Source: an uncultured Verrucomicrobiota bacterium (lineage in GTDB: Bacteria; Verrucomicrobiota; Verrucomicrobiia; Verrucomicrobiales; DEV007). From it: 42,505 nt of DNA. The notes under the pieces were generated by a model. The model was not told where the DNA came from and searched no databases. It worked only from the letters and a program-made list of their open reading frames with translations. The position numbers and the translations under genes are program-made. Shown piece by piece: positions 33,065 through 40,888 of this stretch (the stretch's first letter is position 1; every line of letters starts with the position of its first letter). The stretch is taken from NCBI GenBank assembly GCA_902589825.1, contig CACIUL010000026.1:1-42505 (forward strand), given 5' to 3'.

Positions 33065-34780
33065 ATGTTGATCAGTGATTACACGGGACAGATGAATTTC
33101 AGTCGTTTGATAAAGTTGTTTTCGGTTATTTTGTTTGGCGCTCTGCTGGTGGATCTCACCCTTGCCGAAGATCACCATTCCAACCATTCTCCTGACCTGG
33201 ATGATCCCGCAACACTTGAGGAAATCCTTGGTGAGGCTGTGGTCGGCGGCGAGGTCAAGACGGGCTGGAGGAGGATTAACCACGCCAACGGCAAGGTCAG
33301 CTCCTTGAGCCAATTCAGGGATGGCCGACCGGATGGCCTTCAGGCCGGATGGCATGAAAACGGGCAAAAAAGAATTAGAGGCAGGATCAAGGACAGAAAA
33401 CCAGAAGGGCTCTGGACTGCCTGGGACGAGAATGGATCCAAGATATATGAATTTCGTTTAAACTTAGACGCTACGATATTCCGTTGGCACGAGAACGGAA
33501 AGAAGGCTTATCAAGCGACCTATGCGAAAGATCGGTTGGTCGAGACCACGTGGTACGAAAACGGGCAGCAATCGAGTGAGAAAAACTACAAGAACTTTCA
33601 CCCGGACGGGATTTGGACCGAATGGAGTCAAACCGGGGAAATAGTATCAGAACGACAATGGAAAGAGGGCCGTAGGTGGGATGGTCAGTGGACTTTGATG
33701 CAAGGTGATGGCGAAGATGGGAAGCAATGTGAAATTATCCTGAAGGATGGGAGCGGAACCCGGGTTTATTACCGTAAAAATGGAACGGTGTTTCACAGGA
33801 CAACCTTTGAAGCTGGGCGTGAAGTCGAGAGGATATTCCCACCTTCCACCACTCCTCTGGATGCGAAGGATTTCGAGGGAGACGTCGCCAAGGTTCTTGA
33901 GACCATGTCGGAAGAAGACAGAAAAAATATTGCCGTACTTCCTGAAGAAATTAGGACGGGTTTGTTGCAAGGGGTCAAGGATTCCTTTTTTTTGAAAAGG
34001 GAACCCAAGCGTTTTGATGGTGCTCGCGAGGAGTTGAAGCGGAACATCGGGCGTTTGTGGGATCGCTTGAAATTCGACATGCGGCAACGGGAAGAGCACG
34101 ACAGATCTACCTTGGCCCATGAAAGCCATCGCATTCAGGGCGAAAGCGAACAAACACTGAGCCGTTCAGCCCAATCCGTTTATGCTTTTCGGGATGAGAT
34201 AAGAAGAGGCCAAAGTTTGAAAGAGCATAGAGAACCGGCATCAGTCAAGATTCGCAAAGCGAAGGAAAGCGGTGCCACAAAGCTGATTCTCGAGAAGTTA
34301 TACCCTGACTCCAAACTGGACCTCAAACCCCTGGCAGAATGTATCGAACTTTCCAGTTTTCACCTTTCAGGGTATCAGGTTACAGACCTCACACCACTGG
34401 CGAATTTGTCCAAGTTGTCCTTCCTGTCGATTCCCGGCAATCAAGTCACTGATCTTGCACCATTAGCAGATTTAACCAACCTCACCGAATTAACTCTAAT
34501 ATCGAACCAGATATCAGACCTCACGCCGCTATCCAAGTTGTCCAAGTTGTCCAAGTTGTCTATTTTGGACAATCAAGTCACTGATCTTGCACCATTAGTA
34601 AGTTTGAAAAATCTTACCAAGATAAACCTAGGCCTGAATGAGATTTCCGACTTCACTCCACTGACTAAATTGATCAACCTGACCGAGTTGGACCTGCGGG
34701 GCAACCTCGTCCCACTTGATCAGCAAGCCATGCTGAGGAAGGCGCTTCCAAACTGCCGTATCCTGTTTAATCCAAGATAA
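33065..34780 (+). CDS. Secreted MORN/YwqK-type repeat protein with C-terminal leucine-rich repeats
   Basis: 571 aa. The hydrophobic LIKLFSVILFGALLVDLTLA at 15-34 is a signal peptide with a longish n-region. Residues about 65-255 hold MORN/YwqK-like repeats of the form W-x-E-NG (GWHENGQKRIRG, LWTAWDENGSKIYEF, TTWYENGQQSSEK, IWTEWSQTGEIVSERQW). About 260-400 is charged and helical. From about 418 come 22-residue internalin-like leucine-rich repeats (LTPLANLSKLSFLSIPGNQVTD and on) with a KALPNCRILF cap. No catalytic site is seen; it probably binds or scaffolds at the cell surface. The DNA is visibly more A/T-rich than its neighbours and contains recent internal repeats, so acquisition or fast evolution is likely. 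Function unknown. Confidence 0.88.
   Translation: MLISDYTGQMNFSRLIKLFSVILFGALLVDLTLAEDHHSNHSPDLDDPATLEEILGEAVVGGEVKTGWRRINHANGKVSSLSQFRDGRPDGLQAGWHENGQKRIRGRIKDRKPEGLWTAWDENGSKIYEFRLNLDATIFRWHENGKKAYQATYAKDRLVETTWYENGQQSSEKNYKNFHPDGIWTEWSQTGEIVSERQWKEGRRWDGQWTLMQGDGEDGKQCEIILKDGSGTRVYYRKNGTVFHRTTFEAGREVERIFPPSTTPLDAKDFEGDVAKVLETMSEEDRKNIAVLPEEIRTGLLQGVKDSFFLKREPKRFDGAREELKRNIGRLWDRLKFDMRQREEHDRSTLAHESHRIQGESEQTLSRSAQSVYAFRDEIRRGQSLKEHREPASVKIRKAKESGATKLILEKLYPDSKLDLKPLAECIELSSFHLSGYQVTDLTPLANLSKLSFLSIPGNQVTDLAPLADLTNLTELTLISNQISDLTPLSKLSKLSKLSILDNQVTDLAPLVSLKNLTKINLGLNEISDFTPLTKLINLTELDLRGNLVPLDQQAMLRKALPNCRILFNPR
34438..34598 (+). repeat. Duplicated 132-base LRR unit (identical 29-mer direct repeats)
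   Basis: An identical 29-base stretch occurs at 34438-34466 and 34570-34598, 132 bases (two 22-residue repeats) apart. Both copies encode NQVTDLAPL. This indicates a recent in-frame duplication of two repeats. Confidence 0.85.
34532..34558 (+). repeat. Three tandem copies of a 9-base unit
   Basis: TCCAAGTTG three times in a row, encoding KLSKLSKLS inside one leucine-rich repeat without disturbing the 22-residue period. A likely slippage site. Confidence 0.85.
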
Positions 34781-34867
34781 TTCTTCCTAGCCCGTGGCAA
34801 AGTCGACCTTTCGGCAAGGGCTGCCGTGACAGAAGCCACGAAACCACAAAAAATACCCACAATAAGA

Positions 34868-36037
34868 ATGCGTATCTCCGTCGCCATCGGCCTGCTACTG
34901 ACTGCTTCCTATTCGGCAGCAGCGGAGCACGGAATGGATCAGAAACGACTATCGCAGATTCCCAAAAAACTTCAGGAAATCGTCGACCGAAAACAAAGCA
35001 CCGGCATGGTTACCCTGGTGGCAAGGAATGGAAAGATCGCATGCATCGATGCCGTGGGCTGGCGGATCATGGACAAGGAACCGCTGGAGACCACCGATGT
35101 TTTTTGGGCCGCCTCGATCACCAAGCCCTTCGTCGCGGTCGCCATCATGATGATGGTCGATGAAGGACACCTGCAGCTCGATGACCTGGTGGAGAAACAC
35201 ATTCCGGAATTCAAGGGGCAGAAAGTGAAGACCGGTAAGCAGAGCTCGGCAACGGCTAAACATCCACTGACCGTCCGAAATTTGCTCAACCACCTGGACG
35301 GTCTCCCAAAGAATCCCAACAGGAGCCGGGCCACGAAAACCATCAAGGAGCGTGTGCTCAAAGCCGCCAAGGATACGCTGATGTGGGAGCCGGGTACAAA
35401 ATGGATGTATGGCGGCGAGGGCCTCTATGTCGCCGCTTACCTCGTGGAAAAATATTCCGGTATGCCATACGCCGAGTTTTTGAAAGCCCGAATCCTTGAT
35501 CCTCTCGGCATGAAAAACACGTATTTCTCCATCAAGGACGTACTGGAGAACAGAGCAGTGCGCAAACACAGCAAGACCAAGAAAGGCAAGTGGGCAGCAG
35601 AGAAAATGCGCGACTTCTCCTGGAGCACCGGTGGCAGTTATTTCGCCGTGGATGGCGGATTCTTCTGCACTGCCGAGGATTTGTTCCCCTGGTGCCAGAT
35701 GCTGCTAAACGGCGGCACATACGGTGGCACTCGTTACCTTTCGGAAAAATCCGTTCATGAGCTGACGCGTAAGCAAACCGGAAACGTGAAACCGGCCGGA
35801 CACGGCGCTGGCAACTACCATGCCCTTGCCTTTCAGGAAGCCGTTGAACCGCAGGGCTCAACTTCCGCCCTGACAAAGGGAAGCTTCGGCAAAGGCGGGT
35901 CCGGGGGATCCATGACCTGGATTGATCCTGACACCCAAACCATCTATATCATGCTACAAAACGCATGGGGCGGGGATAGAAATCTCACCCACGCCACTTT
36001 TCTCAATACGGCCGCCGGGGCGATACCTAAGAAATAA
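34868..36037 (+). CDS. Secreted class C beta-lactamase-fold serine hydrolase
   Basis: 389 aa from ATG 34868, which begins the signal peptide MRISVAIGLLLTASYSAAA; a GTG at 34826 only adds polar residues. The S-x-x-K catalytic tetrad is S83-ITK86 (FWAASITKPF). The usual Y-x-N motif is replaced by Y181-GG (WMYGGEGLYVAAYL), and the third motif is GKGGSGGSM in place of HxG/KTG. The class therefore looks like an esterase or peptidase (EstB/D-Ala-D-Ala carboxypeptidase-like) rather than an antibiotic lactamase. Predicted substrate: an ester or a D-amino-acid peptide outside the cytoplasm; not specified further. It lies 87 bases after the MORN/LRR gene and 46 before the DUF1080/SGNH gene. Confidence 0.9.
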   Translation: MRISVAIGLLLTASYSAAAEHGMDQKRLSQIPKKLQEIVDRKQSTGMVTLVARNGKIACIDAVGWRIMDKEPLETTDVFWAASITKPFVAVAIMMMVDEGHLQLDDLVEKHIPEFKGQKVKTGKQSSATAKHPLTVRNLLNHLDGLPKNPNRSRATKTIKERVLKAAKDTLMWEPGTKWMYGGEGLYVAAYLVEKYSGMPYAEFLKARILDPLGMKNTYFSIKDVLENRAVRKHSKTKKGKWAAEKMRDFSWSTGGSYFAVDGGFFCTAEDLFPWCQMLLNGGTYGGTRYLSEKSVHELTRKQTGNVKPAGHGAGNYHALAFQEAVEPQGSTSALTKGSFGKGGSGGSMTWIDPDTQTIYIMLQNAWGGDRNLTHATFLNTAAGAIPKK

Positions 36038-36083
36038 CGTTTTTTCCTTTCTTTATCGCAAGATGAAGGAGTCAATATTCATA

Positions 36084-38231
36084 ATGAGGAACAACAAGAA
36101 GTGGAAAAACCATCACCTTCTAATGGCAACCTTGGGTGTCATGGTACTGGGCGGTGGATCGCTGGGTGCAGCATCACCGGAAGCATTCTTCAACGGCAAG
36201 GACTTGACTGGCTGGTCGGCTGCCGAGATGAAGTACTGGTCGGTCAAGGACGGCGCCATCGTGGGGCATTCCGCAGTCAAGGTGCCCAGGAATGAATTCA
36301 TCTGGTCGAATGGCGAGGTGAAAGACTTCTACCTGTCAGTCGACGTGAAACTGACCCCGGACAATCGCAATGCGGGCATCCAGTTTCGTTCCAAAAAAGC
36401 CAATGCCGCGGGTCAGGCCATCGGTTATCAGGCCGATGTCGGGGCCGGCGTGTGGGGAAAATTGTACCATGAGCACGGTCGAGGCAAGCTGGACTGGAAC
36501 AACAACGCGACGGGTGCAGTGAAGCCCGGCGACTGGAACCGGTATGAGATCCTCGCCATCGGTCACAGGATATGGACTGCCATCAACGGCAAGTTGTGCG
36601 TGGCCCTGGAAGACCCAAAGGGCGAACTTTCGGGCCAAATATCATTCCAAGTGCATAGCGGTCCCGCTCAGACCGTATTTTATCGACCGGTAAAATTAAT
36701 CCACAACCCGAAGATTGCCCTCGAGAAGCAAACCGAGGCACAATTGCTCGCTGCCCTCCCGAAAAAGAAAGCAGAAGCTCCGGAACCCATCCAAAAGACA
36801 GCAATCCCTGCTCCCACCTCCCACTGGCCAAGATTGATCGCGGCTGCCGACCCCGGTTCCAAAGGCGAAGCCTGGGCCAAGCCCTCATTTGATCACAGCA
36901 AGTGGAAAACCATGAAGGTTCCCGGGCATTTTGAGAACGCCGGGTTACCGGGATTTGATGGCGTAGTCTGGTTTCGCAAAACCATCGAGTTGTCCGCCGA
37001 ACAGGCCAAGTCCAAAGTCATCCTGCACCTCGGTCAAATCGATGACATGGACGTCACCTGGGTAAACGGCACCAGAGTCGGGGGTTATGAGGATCCCGGC
37101 CACCATTTCACGGTGCGCAACTACCCCGTTCCTGCAGGTCTCCTGCAAACAGGAAAAAACACCATTGCCGTTCGTGTCATGGACCATGGTTATTCGGGAG
37201 GTATCGCTGGTAAACCGGAGCAACTCGCCCTGCAACTGGGGCAGGAAACCGTTTCCCTCGCCAATACCTGGCATTTCGCCCCGGGCGCCGATCTGGAGGC
37301 TCTCAATACTCCGATCCATGCCCTGCTGCGCCCGCTTGCCAGGCCGGCCAGGCCGGTGCCTGCCTTCCCTAAAGGCTTCAAGGTCACAGGAGACCAGACC
37401 ATTGTCATCCTCGGTGGAGCCAATGCGGCGGAAAGCAGCCGTCACGGCTGGATTGAGACACTGCTTGCATCCGGCCATCCGGAACATCAACTGCATTTCC
37501 GCAACATGGCCTGGCCGGCGGACACCGTTTACCTGCAGCAACGCCCGCGCAATTTCTTCAGTACTACCAAGCCCGGTTATGGTGAAATTGATCGCCGACC
37601 GAGCATTACCGCTGAAACCGTCTTCCTCTGGTTTGGCAAAATGGAGTCACTGGAAACCGGCAGTGGTGAAAATCCTGCAGCTTTCCGGGCAGCTTACGAA
37701 ACAATCCTCAAGCAACTCTCCGATTATACCGGCCGCATGGTGCTGGTCACCCCCTCCCCTTTTGAGGATCCACTCGAACTCGGCCTGGACGTGAAAGCGC
37801 GTAACACCAACCTCGCCAAATATGTTTCCATAATTCGTGAACTTGCCAATGAACGCGGTTTGCCCGTGATCGATTTGTTTACTGAGCTCACAGGCAAGCC
37901 GGTTACCGGTGACGGACAGATGCTCTCCGTTGAAGGCCACCGCCTCGCGGCCCAGGCAATGGCAAGACAACTTGGATTCTCCCCGCAACTCTCTGCCGGC
38001 AATGAAGCACTCCGTGAAGCGATCGTGGCCAAGAACACTATCTGGCGCCAATACTGGTTGCCTACCAACTGGGCTTTCCTTTATGGCAATCGCCAAACTC
38101 AGCCCAGCAGCAAAAGCCATGTCAGGGGTAAGGCAAGGTGGTTCCCTGAAGAGGTGAAGAGCTCCCTGTCAGGCCTGGAAAAAATGGAGAAAACCATCTG
38201 GAAAAAACTCCCGGGAAATGACACTGACTAG
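36084..38231 (+). CDS. Secreted DUF1080 - jelly-roll - SGNH-like multidomain protein
   Basis: 715 aa from ATG 36084, the start with AAGGAG 12 bases upstream and a signal peptide (HHLLMATLGVMVLGGGSLGAA) just after a basic n-region. ATG 36063 is an alternative. Domains: DUF1080 at about 32-207 (PEAFFNGKDLTGWSA, NAGIQFRSKKANAAG), a GH2-type galactose-binding jelly roll at about 245-385 (WFRKTIELSAEQAKSKVILHLG, WVNGTRVGGY), and an SGNH-like hydrolase fold at about 440-630 (VILGGANAAESSRHGWIETLL, FLWFGKMESL, MVLVTPSPFED, DGQMLSVEGHRLA). The expected GDS nucleophile block reads GGANAAE, so esterase activity is doubtful and it may be a glycan-binding protein. Third DUF1080 protein of the window. Ends 20 bases from the convergent isomerase gene. 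Confidence 0.9.
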   Translation: MRNNKKWKNHHLLMATLGVMVLGGGSLGAASPEAFFNGKDLTGWSAAEMKYWSVKDGAIVGHSAVKVPRNEFIWSNGEVKDFYLSVDVKLTPDNRNAGIQFRSKKANAAGQAIGYQADVGAGVWGKLYHEHGRGKLDWNNNATGAVKPGDWNRYEILAIGHRIWTAINGKLCVALEDPKGELSGQISFQVHSGPAQTVFYRPVKLIHNPKIALEKQTEAQLLAALPKKKAEAPEPIQKTAIPAPTSHWPRLIAAADPGSKGEAWAKPSFDHSKWKTMKVPGHFENAGLPGFDGVVWFRKTIELSAEQAKSKVILHLGQIDDMDVTWVNGTRVGGYEDPGHHFTVRNYPVPAGLLQTGKNTIAVRVMDHGYSGGIAGKPEQLALQLGQETVSLANTWHFAPGADLEALNTPIHALLRPLARPARPVPAFPKGFKVTGDQTIVILGGANAAESSRHGWIETLLASGHPEHQLHFRNMAWPADTVYLQQRPRNFFSTTKPGYGEIDRRPSITAETVFLWFGKMESLETGSGENPAAFRAAYETILKQLSDYTGRMVLVTPSPFEDPLELGLDVKARNTNLAKYVSIIRELANERGLPVIDLFTELTGKPVTGDGQMLSVEGHRLAAQAMARQLGFSPQLSAGNEALREAIVAKNTIWRQYWLPTNWAFLYGNRQTQPSSKSHVRGKARWFPEEVKSSLSGLEKMEKTIWKKLPGNDTD

Positions 38232-38238
38232 GATCTGT

Positions 38239-38250
38239 GCATTTAAATGC
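38239..38250. repeat. Perfect 12-base palindrome between convergent genes
   Basis: GCATTTAAATGC sits in the 20-base gap between the DUF1080/SGNH and isomerase stops. Too short and AT-rich for a clear terminator. Confidence 0.25.
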
Positions 38251-38251
38251 G

Positions 38252-39118
38252 TTAATCCGGAACCATTTTACTGTGTGACAAGGCGCGTTGCCAGGCACCG
38301 GCCAATTCGCGCCTGGCAACGATGCAATCCTCCCACACCGGCGGCCATGTGCTGACCCCATAACCGCTTGCAACAGGGCCAAGCTCGGGCACAACCCAAA
38401 GCTCATTGTGGGGCCTTGGCCCCTCAAGCCAGCATGAGAATGCCGCCTCGGCAAAGGGCAGGTAGTCACGAAATTCTTGTGTTAACCCACCACTGCCATC
38501 GGTAACCGGGATCTGGCAATGATGCCCATTGAACGGCCGGCAATGAAGCAGGTTTCCCCCCTGAAGCAGTTCCGGGCGATCCAGCAGGCGCGGCGCAAAG
38601 TCCTCCGGCCTCAGGTGCTTGATAATCGCCGGGTGCGAGTGGTCAATGTTCATGCGTAAAAGCTTGCCGGTCGCTTCCCGGTAGCCGTCGGCAATGGCGT
38701 AAGCTTTCTCGGGAGTCTCCGTACAGGTATCACGGTGAACCTCAAGGTGTGTGTTCGCCTGCTGCCTCTCATCCTCCTCCATGAGCAGGATGGTTTTCTC
38801 TATTGCCTCATCAATGGAGGTGTCATGGTCGCAAAGCTGGACGTTGATCGTGCTCGCGCCACAATCCACCTGGGCGGTAATCAGGGAGGCAAACTCAGAC
38901 GGGTCATTTGCATCAAACAATCCTGAAAAGCTCAGGCTGTATTTCTCCAGCAGAGCCTTTAACTCAGGCCGGCCGCGGTCATTAACCCCATCAAATCCCG
39001 CTTCACTGATGGCCTTGATTTTTTCCTCAAGGGTCCACTCATTCGCTTCTGAGGGATGGCCAACCAGAGTCCACAGATTGGCAATAAAATGAATACGGGG
39101 CAATGCTGTTGAGTTCAT
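38252..39118 (-). CDS. Xylose-isomerase-like TIM-barrel protein (sugar phosphate isomerase/epimerase family)
   Basis: 288 aa from ATG 39118; a TTG at 39139 is the only longer start and adds seven residues. No signal peptide, so cytoplasmic, unlike the exported relative at 17333-18163. TIM-barrel features: EKIKAISEAGFDGVNDRG, THLEVHRDT (metal-site Glu), RMNIDHSHPAI (Asp/His), GNLLHCRPFNGHHCQIPVTDG (His), and LWVVPELGP with a late Glu in the place of the last metal ligand. The set of metal-binding residues looks complete, so it is probably a working isomerase or epimerase of an unknown sugar or cyclitol. It follows the ceramidase-like gene on the same strand after 36 bases. Confidence 0.85.
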   Translation of the reverse strand: MNSTALPRIHFIANLWTLVGHPSEANEWTLEEKIKAISEAGFDGVNDRGRPELKALLEKYSLSFSGLFDANDPSEFASLITAQVDCGASTINVQLCDHDTSIDEAIEKTILLMEEDERQQANTHLEVHRDTCTETPEKAYAIADGYREATGKLLRMNIDHSHPAIIKHLRPEDFAPRLLDRPELLQGGNLLHCRPFNGHHCQIPVTDGSGGLTQEFRDYLPFAEAAFSCWLEGPRPHNELWVVPELGPVASGYGVSTWPPVWEDCIVARRELAGAWQRALSHSKMVPD

Positions 39119-39154
39119 ATGATATTCAGGGTAAACCAAAAGGGATACAACCTG

Positions 39155-40816
39155 CTATGGCCAGAAGGCATTCAGTCGCCCGAGAGTTTCCTCCACCAGA
39201 ACGCGCCCCCCTTCCGGACCAACAAGATATTGCTCTGCACTATACCCTCCTCCCTGAACTGCTCGTTTACTGGGAAGATATTCACTGTGTCCACAAGCCA
39301 GCTGAACCATGAATGTCATTAGCGCCTTGCTTCGAGCCTGTATGCGCATGCCGTAATCAATAAATAGTTCAAACGGCACAGTAGCCATACCAATATCGCC
39401 AATCCTCAAGAGATGGAGCTCTACAGAATCAACCGGATCCAGCACCACAAAAGGCGGTGAAGGTGGGTTCTTTTCCGGGAGCTTGATCCGATCAACCGCA
39501 TGCTTCATCACCAAACTCTGCTCAATGTGCTTACGGGACACTGGAAGAGCTCGATCAACTCCGTCCGCAATTCTTCGAGCAATCTCGCCCCTCCAGCTTA
39601 CGCCCCGACGCTTTGCCATGGCCACCTGCGCACGATGCTGAATACTGCTCACCGGAAATCCTTCCCCGGCCGCAGCACATTGAGGCAGAATAAAGACATC
39701 CTTCGAATACCTGTCCGCGATCTCTGAACGAACATCATGCCAGAAATCAGCGGAAATATGATTACCTCCCTGCTCCGACTGAGCAGGACTGGCCACATTA
39801 ATCACCATGCCAGTGAGCGCCTCATTACGATCAAAGAAGAACAGCAGCGACAAGGTATGATCCTCAATACCTTCCATATGGCCAAACCCCGGTGTGTTCG
39901 TATTGCGGTGAATCTTTGTCTTTCCGTCCTGAAAAACAACCCGTCGGTTAAAACCAACAACAGCCTGATCAATACCCCAGCTCACACCACCAAGCTTACG
40001 CTTACTCCACGCCTCCAAGACCGCTGAGGCAATCCGCTCGGCAATGAATTCACGATATTCATCACCGGTCATGCAGTTCCTCTTTTTTTCATTAGCACTT
40101 AAATCGTAAATACCCCGTGACGAACCGGACTGCTGCTGGGGAGCCTGATGCGTATGCGTCGCATTCATTATCAGCTTTTCGGGATCAAATTCCGGTAAAC
40201 GCTCTCTGAGCAACCCGCGAACTGCATCCATGGTTACCCGGCGTATGGAAATTAGGTCACATGATACCATGATTGCCTGTTCAACGGACTTGCCACTGCT
40301 ATCGACACCCTCCAGTGCCAGAACCGTAGCCTTGATGGGATCCTTCACACCCTGCGACATTCGCTTTTTACCAAACCCAATCAACCCAACAGAACGTTCT
40401 GGAGTAATGTCCGTATTTGCCCAACCAACCTTCAAAGCCACTTTGACCTCAGCCGGTTTCTTACTGGCAGTTGCGCTATTGTCGGCTTTACCGTCAAATC
40501 CGATGCCCGGCGCAAATGCAACCTTGCGAAAACCATCGACATCGCGCCTGATTATGTCGCGCCAGTTATCACTCCAGATAATCTGGGCCTCACCATTGAC
40601 AATTTTCCACTTTCCCCTTGCTCCGGGAACATGACTCTTGGTAGCGGAACCATCCGCATTGAGGGTCATCACAAACGGTCGACCACCAGGAGGGTCAGGC
40701 TTACCAATATTCCAGATCCCGGTAAATACAGAATGCTGGGGTTCTCCGGCCAGCGAGCCCAAAAGTCCACATAAAAAGATAACCGAAAAGCCGATAACAA
40801 GAGCACGCATAACCAT
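39155..40816 (-). CDS. Secreted neutral/alkaline ceramidase-like protein with extra N-terminal domain
   Basis: 553 aa from ATG 40816 (MVMRALVIGFSVIFLCGLLGSLAG signal; ATG 40810 also possible, and the GTG at 40846 is rejected). Residues about 28-105 form a small beta-rich domain of the type seen in PVC proteins (TGIWNIGKPDPPGGRPFVMTL, GKWKIVNGEAQIIWSDNWRDI). The ceramidase-like domain starts near 127 (VGWANTDITPE) and has zinc ligands H221/H223 in MNATHTHQAP and H353 in GGNHISADFW. The region where true ceramidases carry the catalytic serine (GDxSPN) reads QCAAAGEGFP, so amidase activity on ceramide is unlikely and the real substrate is unknown. It lies 72 bases downstream of umuC. Confidence 0.87.
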   Translation of the reverse strand: MVMRALVIGFSVIFLCGLLGSLAGEPQHSVFTGIWNIGKPDPPGGRPFVMTLNADGSATKSHVPGARGKWKIVNGEAQIIWSDNWRDIIRRDVDGFRKVAFAPGIGFDGKADNSATASKKPAEVKVALKVGWANTDITPERSVGLIGFGKKRMSQGVKDPIKATVLALEGVDSSGKSVEQAIMVSCDLISIRRVTMDAVRGLLRERLPEFDPEKLIMNATHTHQAPQQQSGSSRGIYDLSANEKKRNCMTGDEYREFIAERIASAVLEAWSKRKLGGVSWGIDQAVVGFNRRVVFQDGKTKIHRNTNTPGFGHMEGIEDHTLSLLFFFDRNEALTGMVINVASPAQSEQGGNHISADFWHDVRSEIADRYSKDVFILPQCAAAGEGFPVSSIQHRAQVAMAKRRGVSWRGEIARRIADGVDRALPVSRKHIEQSLVMKHAVDRIKLPEKNPPSPPFVVLDPVDSVELHLLRIGDIGMATVPFELFIDYGMRIQARSKALMTFMVQLACGHSEYLPSKRAVQGGGYSAEQYLVGPEGGRVLVEETLGRLNAFWP

Positions 40817-40843
40817 CAAGCAAGAATGATGATGAAATTTCTC

Positions 40844-40860
40844 CACAATGCAAGATTGTG
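40844..40860 (-). terminator. Small hairpin after umuC
   Basis: CACAAT-gcaag-ATTGTG, a perfect 6-bp stem with 5-base loop, lies 28 bases beyond the umuC stop. No T-run follows, so termination is uncertain. Confidence 0.25.
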
Positions 40861-40888
40861 CCTACGAAATTATCACCAGTCACCTAAA

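Noticed and set aside
34430-34700. CRISPR-like array
   Set aside because: The regular repeats encode 22-residue leucine-rich repeats in frame, with only two identical copies.
38239-38250. Operator or terminator at the palindrome GCATTTAAATGC
   Set aside because: A single 12-base AT-rich palindrome between two convergent stops, without T-run or a second copy, is weak evidence; listed only as a repeat.
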